60,000 nucleotides of DNA from Symbiodinium natans (GCA_905221605.1 CAJNDS010002417.1:250001-310000), one strand, 5' to 3'. Positions 9,724 to 19,091 are shown, counted from the stretch's first letter. Made by a program: numbers and translations. Notes: generated from the sequence alone by a model not told the origin.

Positions 9724-10112
9724 ACCATCATATCTGCATGAAGTCGGAATGACTCCTGAAGGTGCCTAAGTAAATCAAACTGCAGCTCAACCATGTGTCG
9801 CAAAGCGTGGATCGCCTGAAAGAGCTGTTCGACATCACAGCCAAGAACTGACATTGATGTCTGCTGCTGACTCTGAAACGTCAAAAACGACTCGCGAGCC
9901 TTGCGAATGTCACCTTCCAAAGATGCAATGTGTTGTAAACATCGGCGAAGACGAGAATGATGTTCCATAATTTTCGTATCAATCTCCCACAAAGCAACTC
10001 TATCATATTCACAGAAGCTGAAAGGACGATCTGCATGAGTCTCCACAGTGGAGTCTTCCATGGGATGATTCTCGTCAATATGACGGGCTAACGAATCCCT
10101 GAGGGCAGTCAT
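9594..10112 (-). CDS. Hypothetical coiled-coil protein
   Basis: About 172 residues from the ATG at 10112. Heptad-like spacing of hydrophobic residues from LWEIDTKIMEHHSRLRRCL through LRHLQESFRLH suggests a long alpha-helical or coiled-coil region. No enzymatic motif. It follows another short coiled-coil ORF on the same strand (10244-10510), so both may be pieces of a structural or gag-like protein of the minus-strand element. A gag role is only inferred from position and helical content. Confidence 0.4.
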   Translation of the reverse strand: MTALRDSLARHIDENHPMEDSTVETHADRPFSFCEYDRVALWEIDTKIMEHHSRLRRCLQHIASLEGDIRKARESFLTFQSQQQTSMSVLGCDVEQLFQAIHALRHMVELQFDLLRHLQESFRLHADMMVWSLTIAGIRMYNREPMPPPQFPSLAIRMRHFRPGRRPGPYSP

Positions 10113-10243
10113 AAGTACCAAGCCCCTGAAGCACTTCGAGCCTCAAAGAAAAACACGAGGTGCAAAACACGTGTCCCTGCTCCACATAAAAACTGCAGAA
10201 AGAAATGAGCAGCACTCAGGGCCGGGCTCATACTGTCTCCAGC

Positions 10244-10510
10244 TCATGGAAAAAGAGCATGGAAAGCTGATCGAAAACGTCTCACGAACGACTCCAGCCA
10301 AGATAAGCGTGCATCACTTTGTTGAACACGTGCTTCCAACACACGCAAGCGACTGGATATGTCTTCAAGGGCTCGACTGAGTTCACCAAGTTCATCTTGA
10401 TGCCTTTCACACATAGCATGCACATCAACCACATGCCGATGCACCAAACTGACTGTGCCAGTCCCACTAGAGGACGGTGTCTGGGGCTCCGAAGCTGCAC
10501 CATCTGCCAT
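10244..10510 (-). CDS. Short coiled-coil protein
   Basis: An 88-residue ORF with an ATG in good context (GCCATGG at 10506-10512 on the plus strand). A Ser/Thr-rich N-terminus is followed by a clear amphipathic coiled coil (ELGELSRALEDISSRLRVLE). It may be a separate small protein or the first exon of a longer one. No family recognised. Confidence 0.4.
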   Translation of the reverse strand: MADGAASEPQTPSSSGTGTVSLVHRHVVDVHAMCERHQDELGELSRALEDISSRLRVLEARVQQSDARLSWLESFVRRFRSAFHALFP

Positions 10511-10984
10511 GGCTCAAGCTAACCCCCCTTTTTTCAAAATTGATCTATCAGCCTCTAAGAGCACTTTCCGGGCATCCTGCCCCTCGAGAGGTCCCGCTGC
10601 GACGGGTGTATACAGTAAGTACCAATCATACACAGACAAGAAAAAACTGATCGAGCAGTGGAAATACCGTCATGCAAAAAGGCAAGCACTAAAACAACAA
10701 CCAAATGTTTTGATCACTGCAACATTTCGAATGTTGTTTTCTTTGAACAATAAAGCTCTATCTTCTCCAGGTTTTCGAAGAACGATACTCACTCCCGCAC
10801 CCTCACAAAATTCTCCTCAGGTAATACTCGGGAGCAAGGGAGCACCCCGAACGGGAGCTCCTGAGCCGCTTCACCGAGCCCCTGCTCGGAAGTTGCGGTG
10901 AGGGGTCGCTGCTCGTCAAACTTGTACAGAGAACGTAAATGGATAAACTGCCTTGAGAAGAGATGCAGGTTCCTACACCGCCGT
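10511..10984. other. Unassigned stretch
   Basis: About 470 bp without a convincing gene. AT-rich around 10,660-10,760. Nothing recognisable. Confidence 0.3.
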
Positions 10985-11004
10985 GTGAGTGCGGGCGCAC
11001 TCAC
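10985..11004. repeat. Perfect-arm hairpin, copy 2
   Basis: Identical to the 20-bp hairpin at 9302-9321, 1,683 bp away and in the same orientation. It lies just past the end of the minus-strand ORF at 11019-11633, and copy 1 lies near the end of another minus-strand frame, so it may mark 3' ends of minus-strand transcripts. Confidence 0.7.
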
Positions 11005-11018
11005 GTGGCATGAGCAAC

Positions 11019-11633
11019 TCAACTGTCCTCCTCCACTTGCCCAGTGACTGGGGTCCTAGCCTGGCTAGAGGAGGATGAGAGTATGTTTCGCATTCGCGCG
11101 ACACCCAAGTCCATCAATTCCGTAACATGAAGCTGCAATTTGAGATGGGTGCAGTTTACACGCACGACGGGCACAACGCGCTGTGTACTGGCGAAGGTTG
11201 ACGTAGATGTCACAAAGCGCCTGCGCGATGCCCAAGCCCCGATGATACCTCCCCAGCGCCGACAAACAGCAGCCACTCTCGCGGTTTCCCTCAGGGATGG
11301 GAGGGCAACCCTATAATTCTCGACTCCAGGAGCGACGTGAGGGAGGCGAGTATAACAACAGCCCCAATTCGACTGGTGTTGCCGCCAGAGGTACACTTGT
11401 GGAGGCTCGGAGAGGCCTTCGCGCGGCTCAATAGTTAACCACAGGCTCAAGCACACAGTGCACGCCTCAAAGAGGATACAACGCAATGCATCCAATGGGC
11501 AGTCGTGAAGGTGTCTATCGCTGTGCCTGGAGGCGGGCCTACAGTAGGCCGACGTAAGGCTCAACTGCGAGACAATCACAAGCAGCGGAGCAAGACGTTC
11601 CATATGGCTTTGAGGGCTGGATGCCTCAACCAT
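11019..11633 (-). CDS. Hypothetical protein
   Basis: A 204-residue ORF from an ATG at 11633. The start MVEASSPQSHMERLAPLLVIVSQLSL contains a hydrophobic run. It is Arg/Ser-rich with several Cys, and ends SSSSSQARTPVTGQVEEDS. No domain recognised. It lies 15 bp upstream (in its own direction) of a conserved hairpin. It could be real or a decayed element ORF. Confidence 0.35.
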   Translation of the reverse strand: MVEASSPQSHMERLAPLLVIVSQLSLTSAYCRPASRHSDRHLHDCPLDALRCILFEACTVCLSLWLTIEPREGLSEPPQVYLWRQHQSNWGCCYTRLPHVAPGVENYRVALPSLRETARVAAVCRRWGGIIGAWASRRRFVTSTSTFASTQRVVPVVRVNCTHLKLQLHVTELMDLGVARMRNILSSSSSQARTPVTGQVEEDS

Positions 11634-11828
11634 GTCAGTGCTGTCTTCCTGAGGGGAAGGCGGTGGACTACCTCGGATCTACAGAGTTGACCTGAGCCAG
11701 CACTGCACAGCACCCATGAAAAAGTCCCGCCAACACATTCCCGAGAAAGCAAAACCGCAAAACCGGTGTGAAACTGGAGAACGAGACCCTCATGCTTCCA
11801 AGACCAAGCACTAATAAAAGCGGGGTCC

Positions 11829-12017
11829 CTACTGCATTTTCAGAAGTATGTTTGCATTCGGAGCAAAAGCTCGGCGTACCGCCAACGTAGGACTCGCAAC
11901 TGCCCCTTGTGAGTCGGCCAGGACAAAAGATCGACACTCGAGGTGCCCACTGCGTTCTCTCATCGCTTGCACGCATTTGACCATCAACAGGGACACAGGC
12001 CAGCTACCGGAAGCCAA
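11829..12017 (-). pseudogene. Fragment homologous to the C-terminus of the 4614-5966 protein
   Basis: The translated fragment contains RSGHLECRSFVLADSQGA and ends AFAPNANILLK. The plus-strand ORF at 4614-5966 has RSGYLESRAFVLCDEQGF and AFHEDARVLLK at its C-terminus. The match covers about 45 residues and shows that the same family occurs in both orientations here. No intact ORF surrounds it. Confidence 0.55.
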
Positions 12018-12737
12018 AACAGGGCAAGGTAGGTCATTCCAATCGCTTGGGTTGAGGAGCTGCAGGTGCCAGGACGGCCAGCCAACAGTGACGGGTGGAT
12101 GCGCAGCTCTTACAGCCAGGAGATCATTGTAGGCATATACAGTGAACGGTTTGTGTTGTCGCTACGGACAGACCAGCAACCGAGGTATGCCTGCATTCTG
12201 GTGCTACTACTGTGCACGGACAAAGTAAAGGATGCCATTGTCTCCAGGTCATTGCTTTGTACATGCAGCACATTGCAGCCACAAGTAACAGCCACCTGCG
12301 ACGACACGCTGCATTCCTTTTCAGGTTGCGCGTTGGATGTGCCTTGGCTCAAGCTCAGGGTGGCTGGCTGACTGAACGAGGTGCCCCTTGTGTTGAGGGT
12401 TGTAACGCTCCTGACTGGTTTTTTCTTTGTTTCTCGCCTCTCTGTTTCTTCTCTCCTGTGTGCTCTGCTTGGGGTTTGGTCCTCCCCTTCTTGGAGTCCT
12501 CCTTTGTTGGTGTATGGGCTTTTCAGGGATCTTGGTGTCTGAAGGTTGCCTCGTGGTTGTCCGCTGTCTGTGTGGTAGTCACATGAGTTTGGCCTGCCAT
12601 GTTCGGTGAGTGATGCCATGGAGTCGTATGCCTGTCAACCGTATGTGATCCGGGTTGGAGCGCAAGCACTCCAAGTTCACGTTGCCAGGAGAGGGCAACT
12701 CACTGCACTTGCCACTTGAGGGACCAGTGATGTCGCA
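12018..12737. other. Unassigned stretch before the five-ORF element
   Basis: About 720 bp with only weak ORFs. A T/C-rich run (12,415-12,520) resembles the T/G-rich sequence seen before the poly(A) ends at 19.09 and 40.39 kb, but no conserved end motif is present. The 5' boundary of the element starting at 12,738 could not be located. Confidence 0.3.
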
Positions 12738-14063
12738 ATGACCAGGCAGATGCAAGCCGGCGTCATCCTGCCTCACGAACTCGATGTTGCCGGTTGGTGC
12801 CGATACTTCCCGCCGGAAATACAACCTTTGTTGTGTCTGGACCACTCTGCCTTTTTGAGAAACAGCAACGCCGTCTGCTTCGCCCTGCAACCCACGGTTC
12901 GCTGTTTTCTCCTGCATGCATGGAGGCCAGGCATCGGCATCATGCCGCATAGCAGTGCCCTCATGGGGCGAGCGGTGTCCACGCACAGTGCTTTGCCTGG
13001 TGACGCGATAGACCTTCCCCCTTGGGCGAGTGTTGTCACCGAACAAGGAGTGGGTAGGGAGACAGCCCTGTCTCCCGGGCCCGGGCAAACTCCACCACCT
13101 AATCCACCTAGGGTCTGCTGGCCGGACAATAGTCCTCGCCCTCCCATACCGCCGATTCCTCCACGTGTTGGCGAATACCCAGTGGGTGCGGTAAGTAGGA
13201 TTGAGCCGCGACTTCCACATGGGAGGCCACCTCCCGCGCCAGTTGCAGCCGACCTGCCACCGTGGCAGGTCCCTAGCCACCCAGGTCCACAGGTCCTTGC
13301 GGCGACCGCAATGCAGGCTATATGCCAGCTTCGCACTCTCAGTGCTGACCATGCGCCGGGGCCTCCGGAGCCTGGGGATCTCGCGCAGGCACTAGAAAGT
13401 AATCAGAATTTCCCTGAGCCCACCCCTAGCGGCGTCCTGCCATTGAGATTGGCCTCTGGAGCCATTTCTGGCGAACCGCCTGAGCCGCAAGGTCTCCACC
13501 CAGAGATCGACTACACTGCACTACTCGGCTGCCTACTTCCACAGCTCCGGGCTGCTGAGTCCGCAGGAGCCCATGTCCTGCTCTTAGTCACGGACAGTCG
13601 CTGCTTCTTGTCTATTCCGCATTTCCCCTACTTTGTCCGGCATTTGGTAGCACGCATGCAGTGGGAAGGCCCGTTTAAAGAGAGGTGGTTTCCCATCTTG
13701 GTAAACACCAAGGAAGCGGGGTTAGCTTCTGTGCACTTTACGTGGGCGGGGCCCGAAATTCTGGCAGTCCTCAGAGTCCTTGCGCCAGGGGTGGTCTTGA
13801 TGTTGCTTGACCATGACACCTTGTTCACTGCCAGGTGGGAAGCAGAAGAGCTGCGAAGGTTTGCAGTCCTCGATCTACTGCCAAATACCCTCTCGACTCT
13901 CGACGGAGTCACTGGGCAGCATGGAAGTCGAGACGGACGAGACACAGCCCTGTGGCTCGCTTCCAGCCTCGCCGTGGAGTTGCTCGCCGGACGGGTCCAT
14001 ACCGTGTGGGGCCCGATCGCCAAACTCAATTGGCATGGTTTGTGCGTCCGAGGACCAGCTTGA
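12738..14063 (+). CDS. Element ORF 1: Pro-rich region and DxD-containing domain
   Basis: A 441-residue ORF from an ATG. Residues about 25-60 are Cys/His-rich. Residues about 90-190 are very Pro-rich (for example PPIPPIPPRVGEYP) and probably disordered. The C-terminal part (about 260-440) is globular and contains VVLMLLDHDTLF, a hydrophobic strand followed by D-H-D (358-360). That resembles the DxD metal-binding motif of nucleotide-sugar glycosyltransferases; the function is inference from this one motif. The frame ends at 14063, and protein-like sequence continues in frame +1, so a frameshift (mutation or otherwise) is likely near 14,030-14,063. Confidence 0.5.
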   Translation: MTRQMQAGVILPHELDVAGWCRYFPPEIQPLLCLDHSAFLRNSNAVCFALQPTVRCFLLHAWRPGIGIMPHSSALMGRAVSTHSALPGDAIDLPPWASVVTEQGVGRETALSPGPGQTPPPNPPRVCWPDNSPRPPIPPIPPRVGEYPVGAVSRIEPRLPHGRPPPAPVAADLPPWQVPSHPGPQVLAATAMQAICQLRTLSADHAPGPPEPGDLAQALESNQNFPEPTPSGVLPLRLASGAISGEPPEPQGLHPEIDYTALLGCLLPQLRAAESAGAHVLLLVTDSRCFLSIPHFPYFVRHLVARMQWEGPFKERWFPILVNTKEAGLASVHFTWAGPEILAVLRVLAPGVVLMLLDHDTLFTARWEAEELRRFAVLDLLPNTLSTLDGVTGQHGSRDGRDTALWLASSLAVELLAGRVHTVWGPIAKLNWHGLCVRGPA

Positions 14064-15264
14064 AGCAAATGGGGGATTGGTCATCTTCTACCCGAATGCT
14101 CCGGACGGCAAAACTCCCCGGCCCCCTCGCTTTTGCATCCCTAGCAACGTCGCTAGTGCGGTGACCTCCATTGGTACTGCGTTGAGCCGAGCCCTGCAGC
14201 TAGTCATCATGCCCAGTGAAGTGCCCACTCCATTGCCTGGTATGCATGAGCAGGTGCCGTTGGACCAGATCCATTATCGGCAATGTCTACGCAACACCCC
14301 TCTTGCCGGAACCACTGCTCACAAGCATTCTGACTTTGTGTTTGCGTGGGCACTTTTAGGAAGATACATACATGAAGTTGCGTGGAAAGCGGCCGACCTT
14401 AATACTGGCCGGCCAGCGCCAGACATCCAGTTTGGCGCCTCCCCAGTCAGGCAGGTCAGAGGGGTCAAAACATGGGGACAAGGCCCGTATGAACAGGGAT
14501 TTCTTCCCTTGCTCAGGGGTTACGGCGGCTTGCACTCCCGTTTGGCAATCCTACCTGGTCCCGACTTATTCATGGCGAACCGATACGCCGAGGTTATACC
14601 CCCTCCTTTTGTGCATGGATATGGTGCCAAAGGCAAAAACATCTTGCCGCAGTGGGGGAGTGTGGTACGGCTGCCTACTCTGCCCGAGTCGGTCTGGGGC
14701 AACGGGGACACCGTCCCTCTGTGGGCCTCTGTTGGGAAAAAGGGCAGTGGACCAGTGCGGCTCCAGCTCTTCCCTGGAGTCCTCATGTTTTGGAAGAAAG
14801 ATGCCCTATCTTCCTGCAGGGCCACCCCGAAATGGCGCAGTCGACCCAATACCCCAACTGGGCCGCTTGCTCTTCTTGCTGCCGCTGCGCATGCTTGGCT
14901 GGCCCAGGTGGATCTGCCGTGGCCTCTCTTTGCTGCAGACATAAAGGTCACGCCGCTGGGCCTCAGTCAATACTGGGATGATGGACTTGCCATGCGTGTG
15001 CAACAAGCCCTGGCAGCCTTTGCCTTTCCTGCCTACCAGTACCCGCCCCCAAAGCCTCACCTAACCCCCTCAGGGGAATGTCGGTCGCTCTTCATTAGCG
15101 GGATGCATGGGAAGGCCGAGAATGCGCCCTCCACTGTGTCGGGTAGCATCATTCACACAGCCAATTCCTATGCACTCACTGGCTTAGAAATGGAAACAGT
15201 CCGGGACAACCAGGGCAAAAAAGTCCGATATGAGGACACCACATGCCACATACTGCTGCGCTGA
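14030..15264 (+). CDS. Element ORF 2: hypothetical, continues ORF 1 in another frame
   Basis: Open frame from before 14,030 to a stop at 15,264, without a convincing own start codon. The likely coding part begins around ASEDQLEANGGLVIFYPNAP. No domain recognised; it is rich in Gly, Pro and Trp, with stretches such as VRLPTLPESVWGNGDTVPLW. It overlaps ORF 3 by 22 nt (ATG at 15,243, stop at 15,264). It is best read as the middle of one large protein whose frame has shifted, but separate overlapping ORFs cannot be excluded. Confidence 0.45.
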
Positions 15265-15761
15265 CCGCTCTGCATGTGGGCCTCGCCGCGGGGAGAGCTG
15301 GCGAGTGCAAACTGTGCGTTACGGGTTTCTCTGCTGGGTCGTATACGGGCGCTGCTGTGGCTATCGCTTGGCATGAGCGCCAAAAGCTTCCTGACTGCAA
15401 GGGCGATTTTGTCCACATCAAGGCACGTTTGGGCGGCATTGCCATGCCACGGGCCATGCTGCAATATATCCTGGGTTCGGAATTGCGGCACGCTGTTAGT
15501 CTTGTCCATCATGAGAGCGACCAACTTTGTGTCTTCCGGCCCAGCCAGGCAGCAAGGATGCAAGCGATTGGCGCGGGAGCGCGTCTCTACTACTTCACTG
15601 GACCTGAGTCACTTGGCAGTGGTGGACACTCTTATGGTCACTTTGTCCAAAGTGAAGAGCTATTCCAGCTCACGCCGGGGGATTATGTGCATAAGGAATT
15701 GACTAAAAAGATTTGTGGCCTGGCCGACCCCCGGATGGATCGCACAGTGCGGCAGGTTTGA
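15243..15761 (+). CDS. Element ORF 3: alpha/beta-hydrolase-like segment
   Basis: A 172-residue ORF from an ATG that overlaps the previous stop by 22 nt. It contains CKLCVTGFSAGSYTGAA, a strand-turn-helix with G-F-S-A-G fitting the GxSxG nucleophile elbow (S30). Downstream are a strand with acidic residue (SLVHHESDQLCVF) and a late His (GGHSYGHF), in the order Ser-Asp-His. This supports a serine-hydrolase fold in an element-encoded protein. Upstream strands would lie in ORF 2. It ends at 15,761, overlapping ORF 4. Confidence 0.5.
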   Translation: MPHTAALTALHVGLAAGRAGECKLCVTGFSAGSYTGAAVAIAWHERQKLPDCKGDFVHIKARLGGIAMPRAMLQYILGSELRHAVSLVHHESDQLCVFRPSQAARMQAIGAGARLYYFTGPESLGSGGHSYGHFVQSEELFQLTPGDYVHKELTKKICGLADPRMDRTVRQV

Positions 15762-17068
15762 TGGGGGTTGCGTGTGGCTCTGTCCAGCTTTCGGATAAGT
15801 CTAAAACTTTCATCAACTCCGTGCTGGGACGGCAAATCAAACGCCCCGATCTGGAGGCTTTTCTCCGGATACCTTCCGCTGAGAACCGGAGCATTGCCAG
15901 TCTCCGTGCTGACTGTGCCCAAGTCCTCCTGACGGATGCCAAGCCGCATCTGGCTGATTTGCCGCCCCCGTATCATGAACTTGGTCCCACGATGAAGCTT
16001 GTTTTGGGTATGTGGCTCCCCCACCTGTCGTTAGAACGCCTGGTTGACATGCTGGGTTATCAGTTTTTAGCCATGGCCTCGGAAGCAGAAATCGAGGAGG
16101 AGCCCTCGGAACAGTATCACTACCCAGAGCAAGCTGCGGTCAAGCGGGCCGCCACCCCTGTGGCGATAAAGCCCGGCACGCATACGTGGCCAATCTGCCT
16201 TCTCCATCGAGTTTACCCACGAGCGTCGGTCATGCTCCTTACACCGGAGTTGGCGGATGTCCCTGACTGGGCTACAAAGTGGTTTGCTGTCGCTGGTAAA
16301 GTGCCGGCCAAGGGCACTGCTTTGCTGGTTACCTTGAGAGAAGACAAGGGAGATGTGGCCTACCCAGGCATGTTTATCGAGCTCCTTGCCCCGAAGAAGC
16401 TTTCCACCGGCCCTGGCGAAAGTAAGGCCATGCAGCCAGTCAATATAACCATTGCCCTGCTCTTGACTGATGAACAGCACAACCAATTCGCGCAACGACC
16501 CTCATTGCCGAGAGTCAGCCAGCTTGAAGTTCTGCCCGGAGGAGCCTCTACCCCGCTTTGGGATGCCCTGTTACACATGCCTAGGGAAAGGCAACATGTT
16601 GCATTGGGCGTTCCGCTAGAAGACTCGCCTCTTGATGCCATCCGGCAGCCACATTGGTTGCCGGGCTTTCTCACGGATCTAGTGCCTGTCCTCATTATCG
16701 GGCTGGTGGTGAGAGGGAACTGGCACGACACATGGGCACAGCTCATTCACCCGGAGGTCTGCCAAGTCTTCAGAGGCAAGCACGCAAGGCAAGCTGCGCA
16801 GGCATCGCCTACTGCGGGTCCGGGGGCTTCCAACACCTTGCAAAGCATCCTTAACCTTTGGCTTGCGGAGGAACAAACCTATCGCAAAGAATGGACGCCG
16901 ACATTAGCCACGCTGCCTGACTCTCCGCTGCCCGGCCAGGAGGACGCCCGGACTCCTGCGCTGTGGCATGCGGAGCGTCTACGCATGTCCCAGGACTCGT
17001 TGAGTAACGAGCACGATCCGAGGACGGATGGAAACGTGCCGATGGGTACGGGTGCCAGATCAGGATGA
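15713..17068 (+). CDS. Element ORF 4: hypothetical
   Basis: A 451-residue frame with no ATG at its beginning (TTG at 15,713), so it is probably a continuation of ORF 3 after a frame change in 15,713-15,761. No family recognised. It has globular segments (TFINSVLGRQIKRPDLEAFL; LTDLVPVLIIGLVVRGNWHD) and a polar C-terminus. It overlaps ORF 5 by 41 nt. Confidence 0.45.
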   Translation: MWPGRPPDGSHSAAGLMGVACGSVQLSDKSKTFINSVLGRQIKRPDLEAFLRIPSAENRSIASLRADCAQVLLTDAKPHLADLPPPYHELGPTMKLVLGMWLPHLSLERLVDMLGYQFLAMASEAEIEEEPSEQYHYPEQAAVKRAATPVAIKPGTHTWPICLLHRVYPRASVMLLTPELADVPDWATKWFAVAGKVPAKGTALLVTLREDKGDVAYPGMFIELLAPKKLSTGPGESKAMQPVNITIALLLTDEQHNQFAQRPSLPRVSQLEVLPGGASTPLWDALLHMPRERQHVALGVPLEDSPLDAIRQPHWLPGFLTDLVPVLIIGLVVRGNWHDTWAQLIHPEVCQVFRGKHARQAAQASPTAGPGASNTLQSILNLWLAEEQTYRKEWTPTLATLPDSPLPGQEDARTPALWHAERLRMSQDSLSNEHDPRTDGNVPMGTGARSG

Positions 17069-17999
17069 GACCCAAACCAAATTAGGCAGAAGCTACGACC
17101 TCAGCATGGTCCTGGCGGACATTGTGCTCACTTTTGGGCACCAGGTTTATCCTGACTCCCCTATCGGGATGGTCTCTCAGTATGCCAGGATTGTTACTCA
17201 AATGAAGTTTATGCTGCAGTCGAGTCTCCCCGCAGACCCACTGGGCGATGACGATATGAGCCTACTTGAAGCCTGCCAAACCGCGCAAGATTTCCCGCTG
17301 ACTGGCGCGCCCACCACTTGGAGCCTTGTGACGTTTCGGACCTTCCTCATGAATCACATAGGGTCCCTTAAACGCTTCTTCGGCGCTATCACCACGGCTT
17401 GCTCCACTGGCCCCACATTTGGGATAGGTGTCTTTGTGACTTGTCGGGCTTCTGGATTCCTGTTTAGTAGCGAGGCAGGGTTTGCCCGAGCCACCTCCTC
17501 CTTCACGAGAGGACTTGGGGCTTTGGTTTTCGTGGCACCGCACTACTCTGATGGTATAGGTGCATGCTTCCAAATGGCGGCCTGCGCAACCGGAGGCCTG
17601 ATTGAATGCGCGGAATATGTGCGCACACAAGCCAGCTTGTGGAGCATGGATGGCCCTGGCGTTGCAAAGGCATTACACAAGCAAGCCTTCCGAGAACGGA
17701 CAGTAGCCAGCATCGTGCTGCCTGCGGAACGCAAAGTAGGGCTGGACCTCTTTGAAGCCCCACCCCTGCATCAAGCGTGGGCCTTGAAGGCCACCTGGGG
17801 AGATAAGCGGGAAGTTCTTTACCGCACACTTAAGCAAGAAGGATGGGGGAGCCCCTCTTTCACTTCCAACTCCTACTCGGGCACCATTGCTAGTCTGCAA
17901 ACGCGCGGCTTCGTCCTGGAGCCCTTGCCCAATGCTGTCCACTGGCTGACCACCATGGAGCACTCTGGGCTGGTCCTACCCCTTTGTTCTTGCCGTTAA
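17028..17999 (+). CDS. Element ORF 5: conserved hypothetical protein
   Basis: A 323-residue ORF with an ATG at 17,028. Its part from about TFRTFLMNHIGSLKRFFGAI to GTIASLQTRGFVLE is clearly homologous to the decayed copy at 28.08-28.70 kb (for example AACATGGLIECAEYVRTQAS against AACSTGGLIECAEYLRTQAS). Conservation of protein sequence between two diverged DNA copies shows that this frame was selected as coding. No known domain; several Gly/Ala-rich segments. The last 20 codons run into the first copy of the CCACTGGCTGACCACCATGG repeat. Confidence 0.6.
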   Translation: METCRWVRVPDQDETQTKLGRSYDLSMVLADIVLTFGHQVYPDSPIGMVSQYARIVTQMKFMLQSSLPADPLGDDDMSLLEACQTAQDFPLTGAPTTWSLVTFRTFLMNHIGSLKRFFGAITTACSTGPTFGIGVFVTCRASGFLFSSEAGFARATSSFTRGLGALVFVAPHYSDGIGACFQMAACATGGLIECAEYVRTQASLWSMDGPGVAKALHKQAFRERTVASIVLPAERKVGLDLFEAPPLHQAWALKATWGDKREVLYRTLKQEGWGSPSFTSNSYSGTIASLQTRGFVLEPLPNAVHWLTTMEHSGLVLPLCSCR

Positions 18000-18023
18000 G
18001 TCCCCACTGGCTGACCACCATGG
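17939..18023 (+). repeat. Paired 20-bp repeat, unit 1
   Basis: CCACTGGCTGACCACCATGG at 17,939-17,958 and again at 18,004-18,023, start-to-start distance 65 bp. The spacer (CTGGGCTGGTC...TTGTTCTTGC...AAGTCC) is also conserved with the other units at 18,560, 39,498 and 39,848. Confidence 0.85.
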
Positions 18024-18370
18024 GGCAACTTTATACTTCGGAACACGAAGGTTGACACCTACAACGTTCCGTGCTGAGGCACGACTTTGCTCCACCTGTG
18101 ATGGCGAAACTGTGAACCTTCTCGTGAACGGCCTTGGCTGGCGCTGAATGTATTCGCATTGGTGGCTGCATGACGGTGATGTGAGCCCTCCCATCTCCTT
18201 ACCGACGTACCTCGCGGGTTTGGGTGAAGGGACCTGATGCGTGCCGATGCGCAGGCCAGTGCCACAGTGGCGTAGCCTTGTGTGAGATGCCTGGACTGGG
18301 AGGTCCCTCGGTGTCATTAAAACCCTGTGGCGTTAAGGGTTTGGTAACTCGCCGTGGACTCTCCCCGTGG

Positions 18371-18529
18371 AATCGGTAGCTGCTGCTACTCTCGCCTCCC
18401 CTCTGACCGTGCGCGGGCACCTCTGAGGGTGGGCCCTTGTGCGCCAGGTAATCGGTAGCTGCTGCTACTCTCGCCCCCCCCTCTGGCCGTGCGCGGGCAC
18501 CTTTGAGGGTGGGCACTTGCGCGCCAGGT
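18371..18529 (+). repeat. 79-bp tandem duplication in the element tail
   Basis: Two near-identical units starting AATCGGTAGCTGCTGCTACT at 18,371 and 18,450. The same opening motif recurs in the other element tail at about 39,660. Confidence 0.8.
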
Positions 18530-18559
18530 TGACTGGTGAACCCTGTGCTCGGAGCTACT

Positions 18560-18645
18560 CCACTGGCTGACCACCATGGAGTGCCCTGGGCCGGTCTTGC
18601 CTGGATTGTTCTTGCTGTTAAGTCCCCACTGGCTGACCACCATGG
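18560..18645 (+). repeat. Paired 20-bp repeat, unit 2
   Basis: CCACTGGCTGACCACCATGG at 18,560-18,579 and 18,626-18,645, distance 66 bp, with the same type of spacer as unit 1. Confidence 0.85.
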
Positions 18646-19036
18646 GGCATATGCACATCTTTCATCCCCCCTTGGGAGTCTGACTTGCAACATCCTTTCG
18701 CCATTGAGTGTTGGTTGTCTTTCCTTGACAACGATTAAGCGATCCGAACCTCGTCTGATGACCTCGGGTTGACTAACCGCTGTCGCACCAGTGGCTACAT
18801 GATGGTGATTTTGTGAATCTGGCAACGTCGCATTTTGCGAATCCCCCACAAGCTCTGTGCTTCCTTGTGCACCGGGACTTCATTGACGACCTCGAGTACT
18901 GAGTCCGTGGGGTATCTAGTAGTTTAGCGCGATTGCTCGCTTTGTTTCTTCGGTGTCTGTTCTTTGGTGGTTTCGTGTTGTGTCTGGCGGGTTGTGTGCG
19001 CTGACTCTGTTTCACCCTTTTCGTCGAGCCCAACAA

Positions 19037-19091
19037 GACCGGCCTACTGTGCTACTGATGTAGTAAAGAGGCGCCAGTCCACAAAAAAAAA
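19037..19091 (+). repeat. Element 3' terminus with poly(A), copy a
   Basis: GGCCTACTGTGCTACTGATG followed by TAGTAAAGAGGC (19,041-19,072), a few bases and A9. Near-identical termini occur at 40,345-40,393 and 40,503-40,534. This is the likely 3' end signal of the element. Confidence 0.7.

Larger units (their letters stand above)
12738..19091 (+). mobile_element. Unclassified retroelement ending in poly(A), copy C
   Basis: A run of five overlapping plus-strand ORFs (12,738-17,999) followed by about 1.1 kb of repeat-rich 3' sequence that ends CTACTGATGTAGTAAAGAGG plus 15 bases and an A9 tract at 19,083-19,091. The same terminal motif occurs at 40.38 and 40.53 kb after a second, decayed copy of the coding region. 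The A tract abuts the middle of a minus-strand exon, as expected for target-primed insertion of a non-LTR element. I found no RT domain between 12.7 and 18 kb, so this copy may be 5'-truncated or non-autonomous. The 5' limit given is only the start of the first ORF. Confidence 0.5.

Noticed and set aside
12340-12352. CCTTGGCTCAAG, resembling the end of the dinoflagellate spliced leader (TTTTGGCTCAAG)
   Set aside because: Only about 10 bases match and the upstream part of the leader is absent; a match of this length is expected by chance at a low but real rate in 60 kb.
12579-13352. Minus-strand ORF opposite element ORF 1
   Set aside because: Lies antisense to the Pro-rich coding region; its composition follows from the opposite strand.
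18199-18849. Minus-strand ORF with repeated MVVSQWG-like peptides (also at 39.2-39.9 kb)
   Set aside because: The repeated peptides are reverse translations of the CCACTGGCTGACCACCATGG repeats in the element tails.
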